Assembly (NCBI RefSeq): GCF_021130785.1
Contig: NC_060214.1
Coordinates: 47,429,001-47,493,000 of the forward strand
DNA: 64,000 nt
Origin: Homalodisca vitripennis
Taxonomy: Eukaryota > Arthropoda > Insecta > Hemiptera > Cicadellidae
Reading direction: 5' to 3'
The notes beneath the pieces were generated by a model that ran no database searches, was not told the origin of the DNA, and saw only the letters and a list, made by a program, of their open reading frames with translations. Of this stretch, positions 35,667 through 46,010 are shown one piece after another. Every line of letters starts with the position of its first letter. The stretch's first letter is position 1. The position numbers and the translations under genes are program-made.

Positions 35667-37301
35667 GGTTTCTTTCATCAGTTCCACTTTTGAACATATG
35701 AGAACTGTGTTTAAAATTCCATAATTATGAAACCAATTTGAAAAAGTAGTACTTCCAAATACCCCTTCAACGAATCAAATTTAAATTTTTTTTATTATCT
35801 TTCAATGACAGTATAATTAAACGAAATGTGTGAGACTTAAATTCGCACATCATGTCTGAAAGTATCTGAAATTCAATTGATTTACTAATAAATTTAAAGT
35901 GCAGTAAATTTGAATGTAAACATCCAGCTAATCTGTGCCCCTTGAGGCACTGAGGATTTGAAATTCTTAAATCAAATACCATGCTGCATCAGTTGGGAAG
36001 AGTAAAATAGGCCAATACCACTTTATATTGATTTTAAAAATAGGGAATATGTCAACGGTTAGTTAATTGACTTTTTTAATTTTATTAAATTTTACTATAC
36101 ATTCCTTTATTTTATGAAAAGTGTAAGAAGAAATGTTTATTTAAAAAAATTTATTTTTGTACTTTAGAAATATATTTTATAGATTTTCAAATAATTCTGA
36201 AACGTTTTCTGTTCAATCTAAAGAATAAATTTTATAACATTATGTATATATTCCAGTGATTGAGAAACACAAACACACACAGGGGGACACCAGTTCTAAT
36301 GGGGTATATGTGGATAATAGAGATTTAGTACTTCTAGTTAATAGCAATTATAAATATAAGTATTTAAATTTCTTTTGACCAAACATAATAAAGAATTTTG
36401 CTGGTAATATTTAAGTAAGTGTAAGTACATTTTATTAGTCGATTCATATTAGTCGTTCTGAAGCCCCTCTTTAACTAGGTCTTTAGAGATCCAAACCTAG
36501 CCTTCAATCTTATTTTGGATCAGGTGACGATGACTCAGAGTTGGCTTCGACTCGGCTAAGTGCAATGTTTTGTCTCTTGCTACGGTCGGGAGAGTTATGA
36601 GCATCGTGGGACATAGAATTTGCATCTCCTACGTTCACCTTATGGGAATTTACATTTATATTCAAACTTTTGCCTCTATAAAACAGCAATAATTTGTCGT
36701 AGAAGTGTAGGTTTGGTTATGTTTTTGAGATACATGATTTTATGCGTTTGCTCTGTCACTTACAGCTTTGCTGGGACTAATATAATTAGGTTGTGGACGT
36801 TTAGTTTTATGTGTGCTTTCACTTACCAGGTAGAACTCAAATGATCATTAGTTTAAATTTAAAATCTTTGTTAAAAAGTAAAATCAGACAATAATTCATT
36901 TTAGTCAAAATCCATTACATTTAGCAGAATTTGTTCGTCCCAGCAATATTTCATCTTGCACTTTTTTGATTTAAATTTCCGTTAAAACTTATTTTCCTCA
37001 CTAAATGATTCTTTCAGAGTTAATATTTCATTGAATAAAATTTCACAGTTTATTATTAATGATTTCACTACCCCTATATATATAATTATATTCATATATA
37101 ATTCGTAACGCTCACTGGCAGAAATATTCACGGTACTTTAAGGTGAAAGGATGGGATAAAGGTCGTACAGCCTTTAAAATACGATCTAAACGGTTGCATT
37201 CTAGGTAATACTGGTATCAGAAATGTACTATCCTGCATCAAGAAGTTTGGCCAACCATAAAAAGCTACCAATACGAATTATATTGTAAGGAGTATGGATA
37301 A
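35667..37301. other. Non-coding stretch upstream of the LTR element
   Basis: AT-rich, with a GC-richer patch at 36440-36620. Short open frames (35767-35982 minus, 36620-36844 plus) carry no recognisable motif. No gene called. Confidence 0.4.
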
Positions 37302-37429
37302 TGTAATGTATTGAATTACAATAATAATTATAATAATAATTATAATAATAATTATTATACATATTATAAATTGTTACTGGCAAGTTAAAAGCCACAGCCA
37401 AAGACCAACTGTATGATCGTATGATGCTG

Positions 37430-37437
37430 TGACGTCA
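37430..37437. promoter_or_regulatory. CRE/ATF-type palindrome in the 5' LTR
   Basis: A perfect TGACGTCA lies about 100 bp upstream of the proposed start site; the 3' LTR has the same site at 42300-42307. Sites of this sequence bind CREB/ATF bZIP factors. Activity here is inferred, not shown. Confidence 0.5.
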
Positions 37438-37537
37438 TATGGGGTGATCAGTTTGAATAAATGCCATTGGCTGTTCTCATCACGCCACCAGATAATACCA
37501 CCACTACTACTTCCAGTGTCCTGCCCTTGTCTCTCTC

Positions 37538-37571
37538 TCAGTTACCCTCCAACCTTAACCGAGCACAGTCG
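37538..37571 (+). promoter_or_regulatory. Putative Inr + DPE core promoter of the 5' LTR
   Basis: TCAGTT at 37538-37543 fits the arthropod initiator (TCAKTY) with A+1 at 37540. AGTCG at 37567-37571 fits the downstream promoter element (RGWYV) exactly at +28 to +32. No TATA box is seen at -30. The spacing is conserved in the 3' LTR (A at 42410, AGTCG at 42437). The U3/R border would then be at 37540. Confidence 0.55.
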
Positions 37572-37628
37572 ATGATGTAAACTAATTCAGTCTTTTATTC
37601 CGATTCCCCGTAACCCGTACACAACAAT

Positions 37629-37640
37629 TGGCGACGAGGT
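37629..37640 (+). other. Primer-binding site (PBS)
   Basis: TGGCGACGAGGT lies two bases inside the 5' LTR. The TGG start pairs with the CCA end of a tRNA, as expected for minus-strand priming. I cannot name the tRNA from the sequence alone. Confidence 0.75.
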
Positions 37641-37764
37641 ATTAATGCGATCCCGCGAGTGCAATGCAACCTGTTCGATTGTGCGTAAATAATTTCTCCG
37701 AAAATTATAGTGGGAGGAAGTGTGTCTGTAGTTTGGCGTCACGTGGACTCAAAATCGGTACATT

Positions 37765-38946
37765 TTGATGTTGGAAGACAAGGTCGTAAATTGGAACATT
37801 TCGTCTTTATTTAGTGAAACAGTAAAAATGGCGGGAATTAATGGCGGAATCGGTGACTTCGACAACAGTGCAGAAACTTGGAATTCGTATGTTGAACGAT
37901 TTGAATTATTCGTTGACTGTAACAGTATTAGTGACGACAAAAAGGTTAGTACGTTACTAACAGTCGTGGGTGTGAAAACGTACAGTTTTTTACGAGATTT
38001 ATGTACGCCGGAAAAACCTTCAGTGAAAAAGTTCGATGAATTAGTGAAGTTAATTCAGGACCATTTGTACCCGAAGCCATCATTCATAGCTGAAAGGTAC
38101 AAGTTCAGCAAAAGGAATCAGCAGGAAGGAGAATCAGTCGCAGAGTACATCGCCAGCCTCAAGAAGTTGTCTGCATACTGCGAGTTTGGCGCATCCCTCA
38201 ACGACTATCTCAGAGACAGACTGGTGAGCGGCATCAGGAGTGAGTTGACCAAGCAGAGGCTGTTGGGAGAGACCACCCTAACCTTCGACCAGGCTGTGAA
38301 AATCGTCTGCTCAGTGGAAGCGGCGGAGAAGAATGCGGCGGCATTGACAGTGAACGGCGGCAGCCGGGTCCAGCGGATGGCAGCGCATCACCACCCACAT
38401 GTGAGAGTCGGCGGCAGCGGTGGCAGCGCGAGCTACAACGCAAGGCACGAAGTCAAGGTGCAGTGTACGTGCTGTGGGCAGTGTGCTCACTATAGGAAGC
38501 AGTGCAAATTGTTTGGTGTTGTGTGTCACAAATGTGGTAAAAGAAATCACATATCTAAGGTATGTCGATCTACTGAAATTAGTAAGTTACCAGACAATCA
38601 GCTTTCGAAAGTTAAGAAAGGTATATCTTATCAGTCTAATTTTCAAAACAAGAAAAACAAAGATTATAAGAAACATAACTTTGTAAATGATAGTTCAGAA
38701 CTGTCAGATTCAAATAATTCTAAGAATTATGTTCAGAGTGATGAAAATCTTGAGAGTTATGTCGAGGACATACAGAATTTATTTAAAGTAAATGAAACTC
38801 ACGGTGAAAGAATTAGAGTTGACCCAATTAAGATTAAAGTCCTAGTGCAAGGTCGAGAAACCATATTTGAAGTTGATACTGGAACTAGTGTCACAGTGTG
38901 TAGTGAGATTTTTATGAAAATAATTTTAGTTCTTGTAAATTGTTAG
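37765..38946 (+). CDS. gag: Gag polyprotein with the start of protease
   Basis: This 393-codon frame encodes the structural protein of the retrotransposon, which would form the cytoplasmic virus-like particle and bind element RNA. Residues ~23-190 form a retrotransposon capsid-like helical region, starting with a W-Y-ERFELF block. Residues ~195-228 are a basic, His/Gly/Ser-rich linker. Two zinc knuckles follow, both CX2CX4HX4C: C234-C237-H242-C247 and C254-C257-H262-C267. After a Lys/Ser/Asn-rich spacer, the protease active site DTG is at residues 371-373. The frame then ends abruptly, because the rest of protease continues in the -1 frame from about 38914. In-frame ATGs at 37765, 37768 and 37828 are all possible starts; the region from 37828 holds the conserved part. 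A non-canonical context (five T, 38909-38913) argues for a lost base rather than programmed slippage. Confidence 0.9.
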   Translation: MMLEDKVVNWNISSLFSETVKMAGINGGIGDFDNSAETWNSYVERFELFVDCNSISDDKKVSTLLTVVGVKTYSFLRDLCTPEKPSVKKFDELVKLIQDHLYPKPSFIAERYKFSKRNQQEGESVAEYIASLKKLSAYCEFGASLNDYLRDRLVSGIRSELTKQRLLGETTLTFDQAVKIVCSVEAAEKNAAALTVNGGSRVQRMAAHHHPHVRVGGSGGSASYNARHEVKVQCTCCGQCAHYRKQCKLFGVVCHKCGKRNHISKVCRSTEISKLPDNQLSKVKKGISYQSNFQNKKNKDYKKHNFVNDSSELSDSNNSKNYVQSDENLESYVEDIQNLFKVNETHGERIRVDPIKIKVLVQGRETIFEVDTGTSVTVCSEIFMKIILVLVNC

Positions 38947-40196
38947 AAAACGACCTAACTTTGAGTTCGTACACTAATGAACCTATTATACCTGTGGGCA
39001 AAGTTAATGTTGATGTTTGCTATGAGAAAATACATAAATGCTTAGATTTGTATGTGATTAGAGGAGGTTCACATCCTTTAATGGGTCGTGATTGGCTTAA
39101 AGTACTGGGAGTTGACATTTCGTTTAAAAATAACTTGTGTGTTATAAACAGACCTATAGATAACAAGGCTAATTTCGAGACAATGACGTCCGAGCTAACT
39201 AATCAATTTCCAGAAGTGTTCACTGAGAAACTAGGTCAGTATACAGGCGAACCAGTAAAACTAAATCTAAAAGAAAATGCTAGACCTAGGTATTTTAAGC
39301 CAAGACCGATACCATTCTCATTGAAAAGTAAGGTAGAAAAAGAACTACAACGCTTAGTTGACGAACAAGTGTTAATTCCAGTAAGCAGCTCGGAATGGGA
39401 AACGCCCATTGTACCAGTATTAAAAAATAACGGTGAAATTAGGCTATGTGGAGACTTTAAAGTTACTCTAAATCAGTATCTAGAAGTAGACAAGTACCTT
39501 ATACCTAGAATAGAAGATTTATTTGCAAATTTACAGCATGGAGAACGTTTCTCTAAAATAGATCTTAGTCAAGCCTATATGCAATTAAAGTTAGACAGTG
39601 AGTCACAAAAATTATGTACAATTAGCACGCATAAGGGTCTTTTCTCATATTGTAGAATGCCTTATGGAATCTCATCAGCCCCAGGCATATTTCAAAGAGT
39701 TATTGAACAATCTTTGCATAATTTAGAAGGCATATCAGTTTTCATGGATGATATTCTTATCACCGCACCTAATAACGAAACTCATGTAAGTAGGTTGCAA
39801 GAGGTTTGTAAACGCCTGAGTGAAAAAGGATTTACCGTAAAGAAAGATAAATGTCTTGGTTTTAGTATCGATAAAGATGGACTGCATACCTCTGAATCTA
39901 AAATTAAAGCTATAAATCAAGCACCTGTACCTAAATCTGTCACTCAAGTCAAAGCTTTTATTGGCTTGGTAAATTATTATGGAAAGTTTATCAATAATTT
40001 GTCAACAATCTTGAGTCCGTTGTACAACTTGTTAAAAAAGGACGTGCCATTTGATTTTGATGAAAAATGTCTCAAATCATTTAGCCATGTCAAGGATGTT
40101 TTGACTAAAGCACCAGTTTTGGCGCATTATGATTCAAAGTTGCCTGTAAAACTAGCAGTAGACGCAAGCTCGACAGGGCTGGGCTGCGTATCATAA
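38914..40196 (+). pseudogene. pol: Pol, first part: protease C-terminus, reverse transcriptase, start of RNase H
   Basis: This frame is -1 to gag; its first ATG is at 38940. It carries the protease C-terminal block PLMGRDWL (residues ~47-53 from that ATG). The RT domain follows: VSSSEWETPIVPVLK, RLCGDFK, FSKIDLSQAYMQL with a catalytic Asp, and the FMDD catalytic box at residues 268-271 (39741-39752). A connection domain with AFIGLVNYYGKF comes next, then the first RNase H Asp (LAVDAS, 40161-40163). The RT core is open and has all expected catalytic aspartates. The frame runs out at 40194-40196 because of a 1-bp-type shift near 40185-40190 inside RNase H; the continuation is in another frame. 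The product would be a truncated RT. Classed as broken. Confidence 0.9.
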
Positions 40197-41281
40197 CCCC
40201 TGAAGGCGTTGAGAAACCTATTGCATACCACTCTCGTACTTTATCACCAGCTGAATGTCAATATTCACAAATAGATAAGGAAGCTTTAGCAGTAGTATAT
40301 GGAGTAAGGAAATTTCATCAATATTTGTAAGGCCGAAAATTCACATTGTGTACTGATCACAAACCTTTAATTAGCATATTTGGACCGAAAAAGGGTTTAC
40401 CTGTTTTTGCAGCAAGCCGATTACAAAGATACGCATTATTTTTAAGTGGATACAATTTTGATGTACAGTATGTAAGGTCAGAAAAGCATGGTAACGCAGA
40501 CGCATTATCACGCTTACCATTAAGCACTAAACACGTTGTAAATAATAACAATGAACCAAGGTGGAAAGGTACCTATTTACACTGTATCGCTGAAAGTTCA
40601 GTACCTTTAACTTTTGAAGATGTAAAAGCTGAAACCCAAAATGATCCTATTATAAAACAAGTACATAACTATGTGATGTACGGATGGCCAAATTTTTTGT
40701 CAGGAGAGAATAGGGAATTGTTACCTTATTTTCAAAGGAAGGACGAGCTAACAGTTGAGCATGGCATTGTTATGTGGGGATATAAAATTGTTGTTCCTAA
40801 CAAGTTGCGTAGCTACGTATTAAATGAGTTACACGCGAGTCACTTGGGAATTGTAAAAATGAAGTCAGTAGCAAGATCCTATATTTGGTGGCCAAATATA
40901 GATGAAAACATTGAAAGCCTAGCGAGCAATTGCTCTTCCTGTCTTATGGAACGTTCTAGTCCTAGTAAGAGTAATCTACATGTTTGGCACTATCCATCTA
41001 TGCCATGGGAAAGATTGCATATGGATTACTTGGGTCCTTTCAAAGATAAGACCTACTTGGTAGTAATTGATGCTTACACTAAGTGGTTGGAAGTATTTGA
41101 AGTAGGCTCTACTTCAGCTAAGCTAGCTATAGAAAAGTTAAGAGAACTATTTTCTAGATTTGGATTACCTGTCACTATCCATAGTGATAATGGACCACCA
41201 TTCACCTCAGTTGAATTTAAAAATTTCATGCAACTTAATGGTATAAGACATACATTGTCACCAGCTTACATACATTGTCAC
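40191..41281 (+). pseudogene. pol: Pol, middle part: RNase H remainder and integrase N-terminus and core
   Basis: RNase H resumes in this frame with a TPEGVEKPIAYHSRTLSPAE block, then hits an in-frame TAA at 40328-40330, just before the CTDHKPL motif. From 40346 the frame is open: RNase H end and the DALSRLP linker (~40500), then an integrase zinc domain of HHCC type (His codons at 40832 and 40841, Cys codons at 40931 and 40940). The DDE core has its first Asp at 41024-41026 and second Asp in the SDNG motif at 41186-41188. The frame is destroyed near 41270 by an 11-bp insertion that copies nearby sequence. RNase H and integrase lie in the order expected for Ty3/gypsy. Confidence 0.9.
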
Positions 41282-41694
41282 ATCCTCAGTCTAATGGTCA
41301 GGCTGAGAACTCAGTTAAGTATGCTAAACGTAAAATAAGATTGGCTTTTCAAGAAAATATTGATACTAAAGTAGCCTTGAATAGGATGTTATTTGATTAC
41401 AGAAACTCCGTTCATAGTACTACTAACGAGACACCTGCCAAATTAATGTTCAATAGACCACTAAGATGCAGGCTAGATTTACTCAGACCTAATGTAGCCA
41501 GAACTGTGCAATTAAAACAGGACAAACAAAAAGAATATTTTGGCGGTAGAAAAACGAGAATTCTATTTCCTAATCAATCTGTATTAGTGAGAGATTATCG
41601 CTCTAAAGACAAATGGATAGAGGGCATTGTAATAAAACAGTCAAATAATGTGATGTATTCTGTTATGACAAAAAACTGGTTTAATTTGGAGTAG
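41275..41694 (+). pseudogene. pol: Pol, third part: integrase core end and C-terminal domain
   Basis: Directly after the 11-bp insertion the integrase continues here with HPQSNGQAENSVK; the catalytic Glu is at 41305-41307. A region with TTNETPAKLMFNRPLR follows, then a C-terminal domain with SVLVRDYRSKDKWIEGIV, fitting the beta-rich DNA-binding end of Ty3/gypsy integrases. The frame stops at 41692-41694 because of a shift in an A run (41670-41675); the natural continuation is in the +1 frame. Confidence 0.88.
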
Positions 41695-42031
41695 ACATAT
41701 TGATCAGCTGATAGGACTACACAGTAGTATTGTTGACAGTGACAGTCAAATTCCACCATCTCAGGACCGTACAGTTGCGGAGCGTGAGACAGGCGCTCAG
41801 TGTCCGCCAACTCCAAGCCCAGTCAGAATTAGTAACACTGACCTCACTAGATCAGCTGGTCTCTCCCCCTCCTCACCGCATCATACCTCTCCATGTCACA
41901 TCACTACCCCTCATTCTAGACCACGTCTTTCTCTACCTTCAGCTGTTCCTTCTCCTGTCACTAGAACAGATGATCATACAAACAGATACCCAACTCGTAT
42001 TAGGAAACCTGTAGAGAAATTAAACTTGTAA
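41676..42031 (+). pseudogene. pol: Pol, C-terminal tail
   Basis: In the frame one base later than the preceding part, translation continues with a WSRHIDQL block, typical for the last conserved motif of the integrase C-terminal domain. About 90 residues rich in Pro, Ser, Thr and Arg follow, to a TAA at 42029-42031. Such low-complexity tails are common at the end of Ty3/gypsy Pol. About 140 bp of non-coding sequence separates the stop from the polypurine tract. No chromodomain is seen in the tail. Confidence 0.8.
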
Positions 42032-42171
42032 ATAACTTACAGTACTTAAGGATGACATTTACTAATGATATGTGTTATTTATATTTAAATGTGTTTATTA
42101 TATATTTATTATTACACTTGTATTGTTTAATTTATCTATGGCTTGTGTGAATTCAATTTATTTTGGAATTT

Positions 42172-42184
42172 GGAAGGGAGGAAA
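42172..42184 (+). other. Polypurine tract (PPT)
   Basis: GGAAGGGAGGAAA, 13 uninterrupted purines, abuts the first base of the 3' LTR. It would prime plus-strand synthesis. Confidence 0.88.
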
Positions 42185-42496
42185 TGTAATGTATTGAATT
42201 ACAATAATAATTATAATAATAATTATTAAACATATTATAAATTGTTACTGGCAAGTTAAAGCCACAGCCAAAGACCAACTGTATGATCGTATGATGCTGT
42301 GACGTCATATGAGGTGATCAGTTTGAATAAATGCCATTGGCTGTTCTCATCACGCCACCAGATCATACCACCACTACCACTTCCAGTGTCCTGCCCTTGT
42401 CTCTCTCTCAGTTACCCTCCAACCTTAACCGAGCACAGTCGATGATGTAAACTAATTCAGTCTTTTATTCCGATTCCCCGTAACCCGTACACAACA
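42185..42496 (+). repeat. 3' LTR
   Basis: 312 bp, TGTAATG...ACAACA. It is 13 bp shorter than the 5' LTR (12 bp in the ATAAT run and one A). By eye four substitutions separate the two LTRs. The CRE palindrome (42300-42307) and the Inr/DPE pair are intact. Confidence 0.95.
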
Positions 42497-44100
42497 GATG
42501 ATGTAAAATATTTCGATAGTAACTAATATTCCTGTTGAAGTTTTGAAGAAATTAGCGGTACCAATACTAATAGTGTATTCATTATAGGTACACAGCATTA
42601 ATTAACAGTCTCTATTGTCATTAGTCACTTTCCACTTTTTCTAAGAAACTCTGATAACTGGATGAAAGTTTAATTCTTTTTTGTTAAGCAGTTTAAAAAC
42701 GTTCAGGGGGCTCAGAACACTTCTGTTCTTTTTCTCTGTTGCCTATACGCATTATATAATTTAAACATAAATAAAGTTACAGACTTAAAATTTCACATTG
42801 TTCTTAAATTACAGACTGGCAAGATCAAGTTCGATGATGATGTATTTCTCCTCATATCGTCAATATGCCGTCAAGCATACATTCACAACCATGAAGGAGT
42901 GGGAATTTAGAGGGGGCATAATTCCAAAGATCTTTCTGGAATTATTACAGAGCACCTTTTGGTTGCTTTTATCAGTGGTATCAAAGACGTTGTGTAGACA
43001 ATGGAAGAACCATGTTCCACTAAGCTGTCATTAAGAAACTTCTTCAAAACTTAGCGCAATAAGTTACACAAAACTTGGTCAATTATACTCCTAACTTGTT
43101 CATTAGAGCTTTATTTTCTTTGTACTTTCCACTGACTAATGAGTTTTGGATGTATAAAGTCTATATGTCATCCATCACCATATTGCGTAGCCCAAAAAGT
43201 TTGAGTAGGATGTATTAGAGTTAGCGTTTTATTTTTTTCTGTCCTCTACACAGACCATTCGAACTACATAATGTTATAAAATATTACAGATCATTGAAAA
43301 TCTATTTATAGTGAGAATACACGACAAATTCCAGTTAGAACCTGGTACAAAATATGCTAACAAATAAGCACTTAAACCTGACTGAACTTATGGTAAAGTA
43401 CAATCGTGAAAGGATGGTTTTGTAAATTAGGTTTTCATAAACCAAATTAAACTGTCCATTGTGAATCTTTTTCATTTACCACGAATGACAATTTTATAAT
43501 TACTAAGTTACTTGGACCTTATAACTGCCGATATAAAACTGCCGAATTCTTTGATGTAAAGTGAAATCCTTGTGATACTTAATTATAAAATTGAAGAACT
43601 CTGTAAATATTCATTTCCGGATCTTCGTTATTAAGACTTTTCTCCTTCTTTCTCTATAAAAAATCCAATACAGAAATTTTACGGTTTAATGGTTACATGT
43701 CTTTATATACTATTAGTTATTTCATATAATAATAGAGTTGTAAATATAAAAAAGAAGAAATTGCTTGCATTTTTGAAGGTTGTGCCAATCAACTTTAATT
43801 GATATATAGTACTTAGTGAATCCACAAAAAAATGTATTACATATTTTTAATTAGTTTACAAAATATTCAATAACAGTCAATAACTATTTTATTTAATACA
43901 ATAAATGGGGAAAAATTGAATCTAAAATCATTTGTGATATTTCTGATTTTACTTATTATAATTGCCGTCACAAAATATTAAATAGACCATTATAACAAAA
44001 TCCTTACGTAATATTTTAATGCATCTTAAAATATAGACGTGCTAATCATTTTAATACGTATTATCTATACTGTTTTCCCCTTAAACACTTTTCAAGTGAG
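42497..44100. other. Non-coding stretch with one possible exon-like patch
   Basis: Mostly AT-rich. The patch 42815-43040 is GC-richer, has open frames on both strands (plus 42798-43034) and follows a TTCTTAAATTACAG acceptor-like sequence. None of its translations matches a family I know, so no gene is called. 43040-44100 shows nothing. Confidence 0.3.
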
Positions 44101-46010
44101 CAAGTATAAATAGATCTTAGTTGAGTCCAAAAAGTTCTCATACTATTGATTCCTGATTAAATATGTTTTCAATGTAGGCTTCAGGGATGGTAGATGAAGA
44201 GTCGGTTTCATTAACCATTATGTGAATATCATAGATTAAAGAAGCTGACCAAATGGATTTATACATAAAAAAATTACTCATAATGTAAATAATTTAGGAA
44301 AAAAGAATTCTTAATACTCTTTGTACAAATAAGAAATTGTACGAAATAAGTGAGGAGCTGCAAAAAAAAATCACCTCTCCGTGAAAGTCCTGACTCTAGT
44401 AGACCCTCCAGTAATACTTGGAGGGTCTTCAGGGTTTCCTGACCATACTTCGTTACACTCAGGTATTCTTGAAATTCTTCCATAACCTGTTTTATTGATC
44501 TCTAACTAGCTGGATTAGTCATGGCCTTGTGTGTTGGCCTAGCCAATTTTTAAATTTATTTCTTCAGAAACTCTTTAAAATGTTATGATTTCTAGAGTTT
44601 TTCTACTTACTAGCTCCAAAATAACACCAAAGCAGCCCAATTAACGAAAATACCTTCTTACCATAAACCATAAAACTTTTAACCATAAGTTTAAACTCTT
44701 CACATTAATAACTGAATACCACTATCACGTCCGTAACCCACCGGCGGCGGCGGCGGTGAAATTATCTGTTGTTATCCATGATTTCGGTGGATTCTTTCAC
44801 ACATATTTACTACATTTTACGTTATTGTGCACGCTTAACTTTATGCTTTCAGATTATTTTAGACTTGATGAAGAGGACATACACCAATCCTCGAAACGTA
44901 GTTTTTACGTTCTTTATCATTTAAAACGATGAGAAGTTCCGAAGTCCAAAATCCTTTTAATAGTGGATTGTAAGCGGTAGTTAAATATCCGATTGGAGAA
45001 TGTGCCCGTGATACATAAAACAATATATTTTAAACATAAAAATGCACTATTTTTCTACGTACGTACACAATTTGACACAGTGTGATGCCTTATTTTTTGT
45101 AGGTTTTTATTAAAAATAATATTAATTTCTATTTAGAATAATAATACAAATGAAATACTAAGTAATTATTACAACTTTATTGTTACAGACATATAGAATT
45201 GACGACAGTAAGAATTTACCTGTATTTTTAGTTAAGTTTAAAAGCAAATGAATTGATGGATAAACATGTCGAAAGTTTTTGCTCATGTAGCTTAAGGATG
45301 CAAAGTGACATTTGAAGTCATTCCCACACAACTCCTGGAATGCCGTTGGCAGACGAGATGCAAGTTGAGAAAACATGGAGTGCACTTCCTGGAATGGTAA
45401 TGGTGTGTTATAATCCTACACTTGTTAAACTGACTCAAACATCTCCAGTTACTGCGTCAAATGTATATAAATATTCCATTGTTTTACCGTATCTAAGTTC
45501 TTATCTAAACCTTCTGTTTTCATACAATTTATTTTTTCCAGTCATTTCATACTGTTATGGAATAAAAATGATTTAAATTGCAATAGAATCGAAACAAACT
45601 CGTTAAATTGTCATAACCACATAAATTTCGACACTTATGAATATGAGTCGCTCATATTTTGTTTCATAACATTGTTATTAAATAATAACAAAAATACTTA
45701 AATTTTAATACACGAAAGAATTAATTCGCAGTAATGTTTTTTCATAATTCTCGCTTATCATGGTGCGATTATTTTTAATGTTCTCTTGTGTACTTATGTA
45801 ACTGATGAGAGGAGGCCAAGCCTAAGCTGGAAGCAAGTTGTTGAGTGAAGGGAAATCAAAAATATCACAAATATTTAGAGTTTTGAAGATACTTAATGTC
45901 TATAGAATATACAACCTTAGTTTTGAAATTTCATCTGAAAACATTAACAGTTCTTTGGAAGCTTGTACAAAAAATCGTACATGTGAAGCCTCATTAACGG
46001 CTGTGCTCTA
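44101..46010. other. Non-coding stretch with a short CGG run
   Basis: Holds a GGCGGCGGCGGCGG run at about 44743-44756 and an exact CAATCCTCGAAACG motif near 44886, a type of sequence often found inside dispersed repeats. No gene recognised; frames at 44274-44483 (-) and 45340-45576 (+) lack motifs. Confidence 0.35.

Larger units (their letters stand above)
37302..37626 (+). repeat. 5' LTR
   Basis: Starts TGTAATGTATTGAATTACA and ends CCGTAACCCGTACACAACA. A degenerate ATAATAATT run near its start accounts for most of the length difference from the 3' LTR. It contains a CRE palindrome, an inverted CCAAT (CCATTGG) and an Inr/DPE pair. An AATAAA lies at about 37457-37462. Confidence 0.95.
37302..42496 (+). 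mobile_element. Full-length, coding-defective Ty3/gypsy LTR retrotransposon (Mag/K02A2.6-like)
   Basis: The element is 5,195 bp with TG...CA LTRs of 325 and 312 bp, a PBS directly inside the left LTR, a polypurine tract directly before the right LTR, and gag-pol in the order gag, protease, reverse transcriptase, RNase H, integrase. The RT-RNase H-integrase order defines Ty3/gypsy. Two CCHC knuckles in gag, the DTG protease and the style of the RNase H-integrase linker suggest the Mag lineage; that clade call is by eye. There is no env-like third gene. The LTRs differ by about four substitutions plus a 12-bp and a 1-bp indel. Flanking pentamers are GATAA (37297-37301) and GATGA (42497-42501), a possible 5-bp target-site duplication with one change. 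Pol has four frame disruptions and one stop, so the copy cannot make functional Pol. Confidence 0.95.

Noticed and set aside
38234..38550. Two minus-strand open frames of 69-79 codons inside gag
   Set aside because: They are antisense shadows of the GC-rich gag linker and have no motif.
38909..38920. Programmed -1 frameshift between gag and pol
   Set aside because: The gag and pol frames do differ by -1 here, but the site lies inside the protease, a few codons after its DTG. The zero-frame codons around the T run also do not form an X XXY YYZ slippery heptamer. A lost T in a homopolymer is the simpler reading, although slippage cannot be excluded.
44743..44756. CGG repeat as a CpG-island promoter
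   Set aside because: Only about five units in AT-rich DNA, with no core promoter or transcript evidence.
44870..44935. CAATCCTCGAAACG region as a known LINE or Penelope end
   Set aside because: The motif is common in several unrelated dispersed repeats, and no accompanying domain or tail was found.
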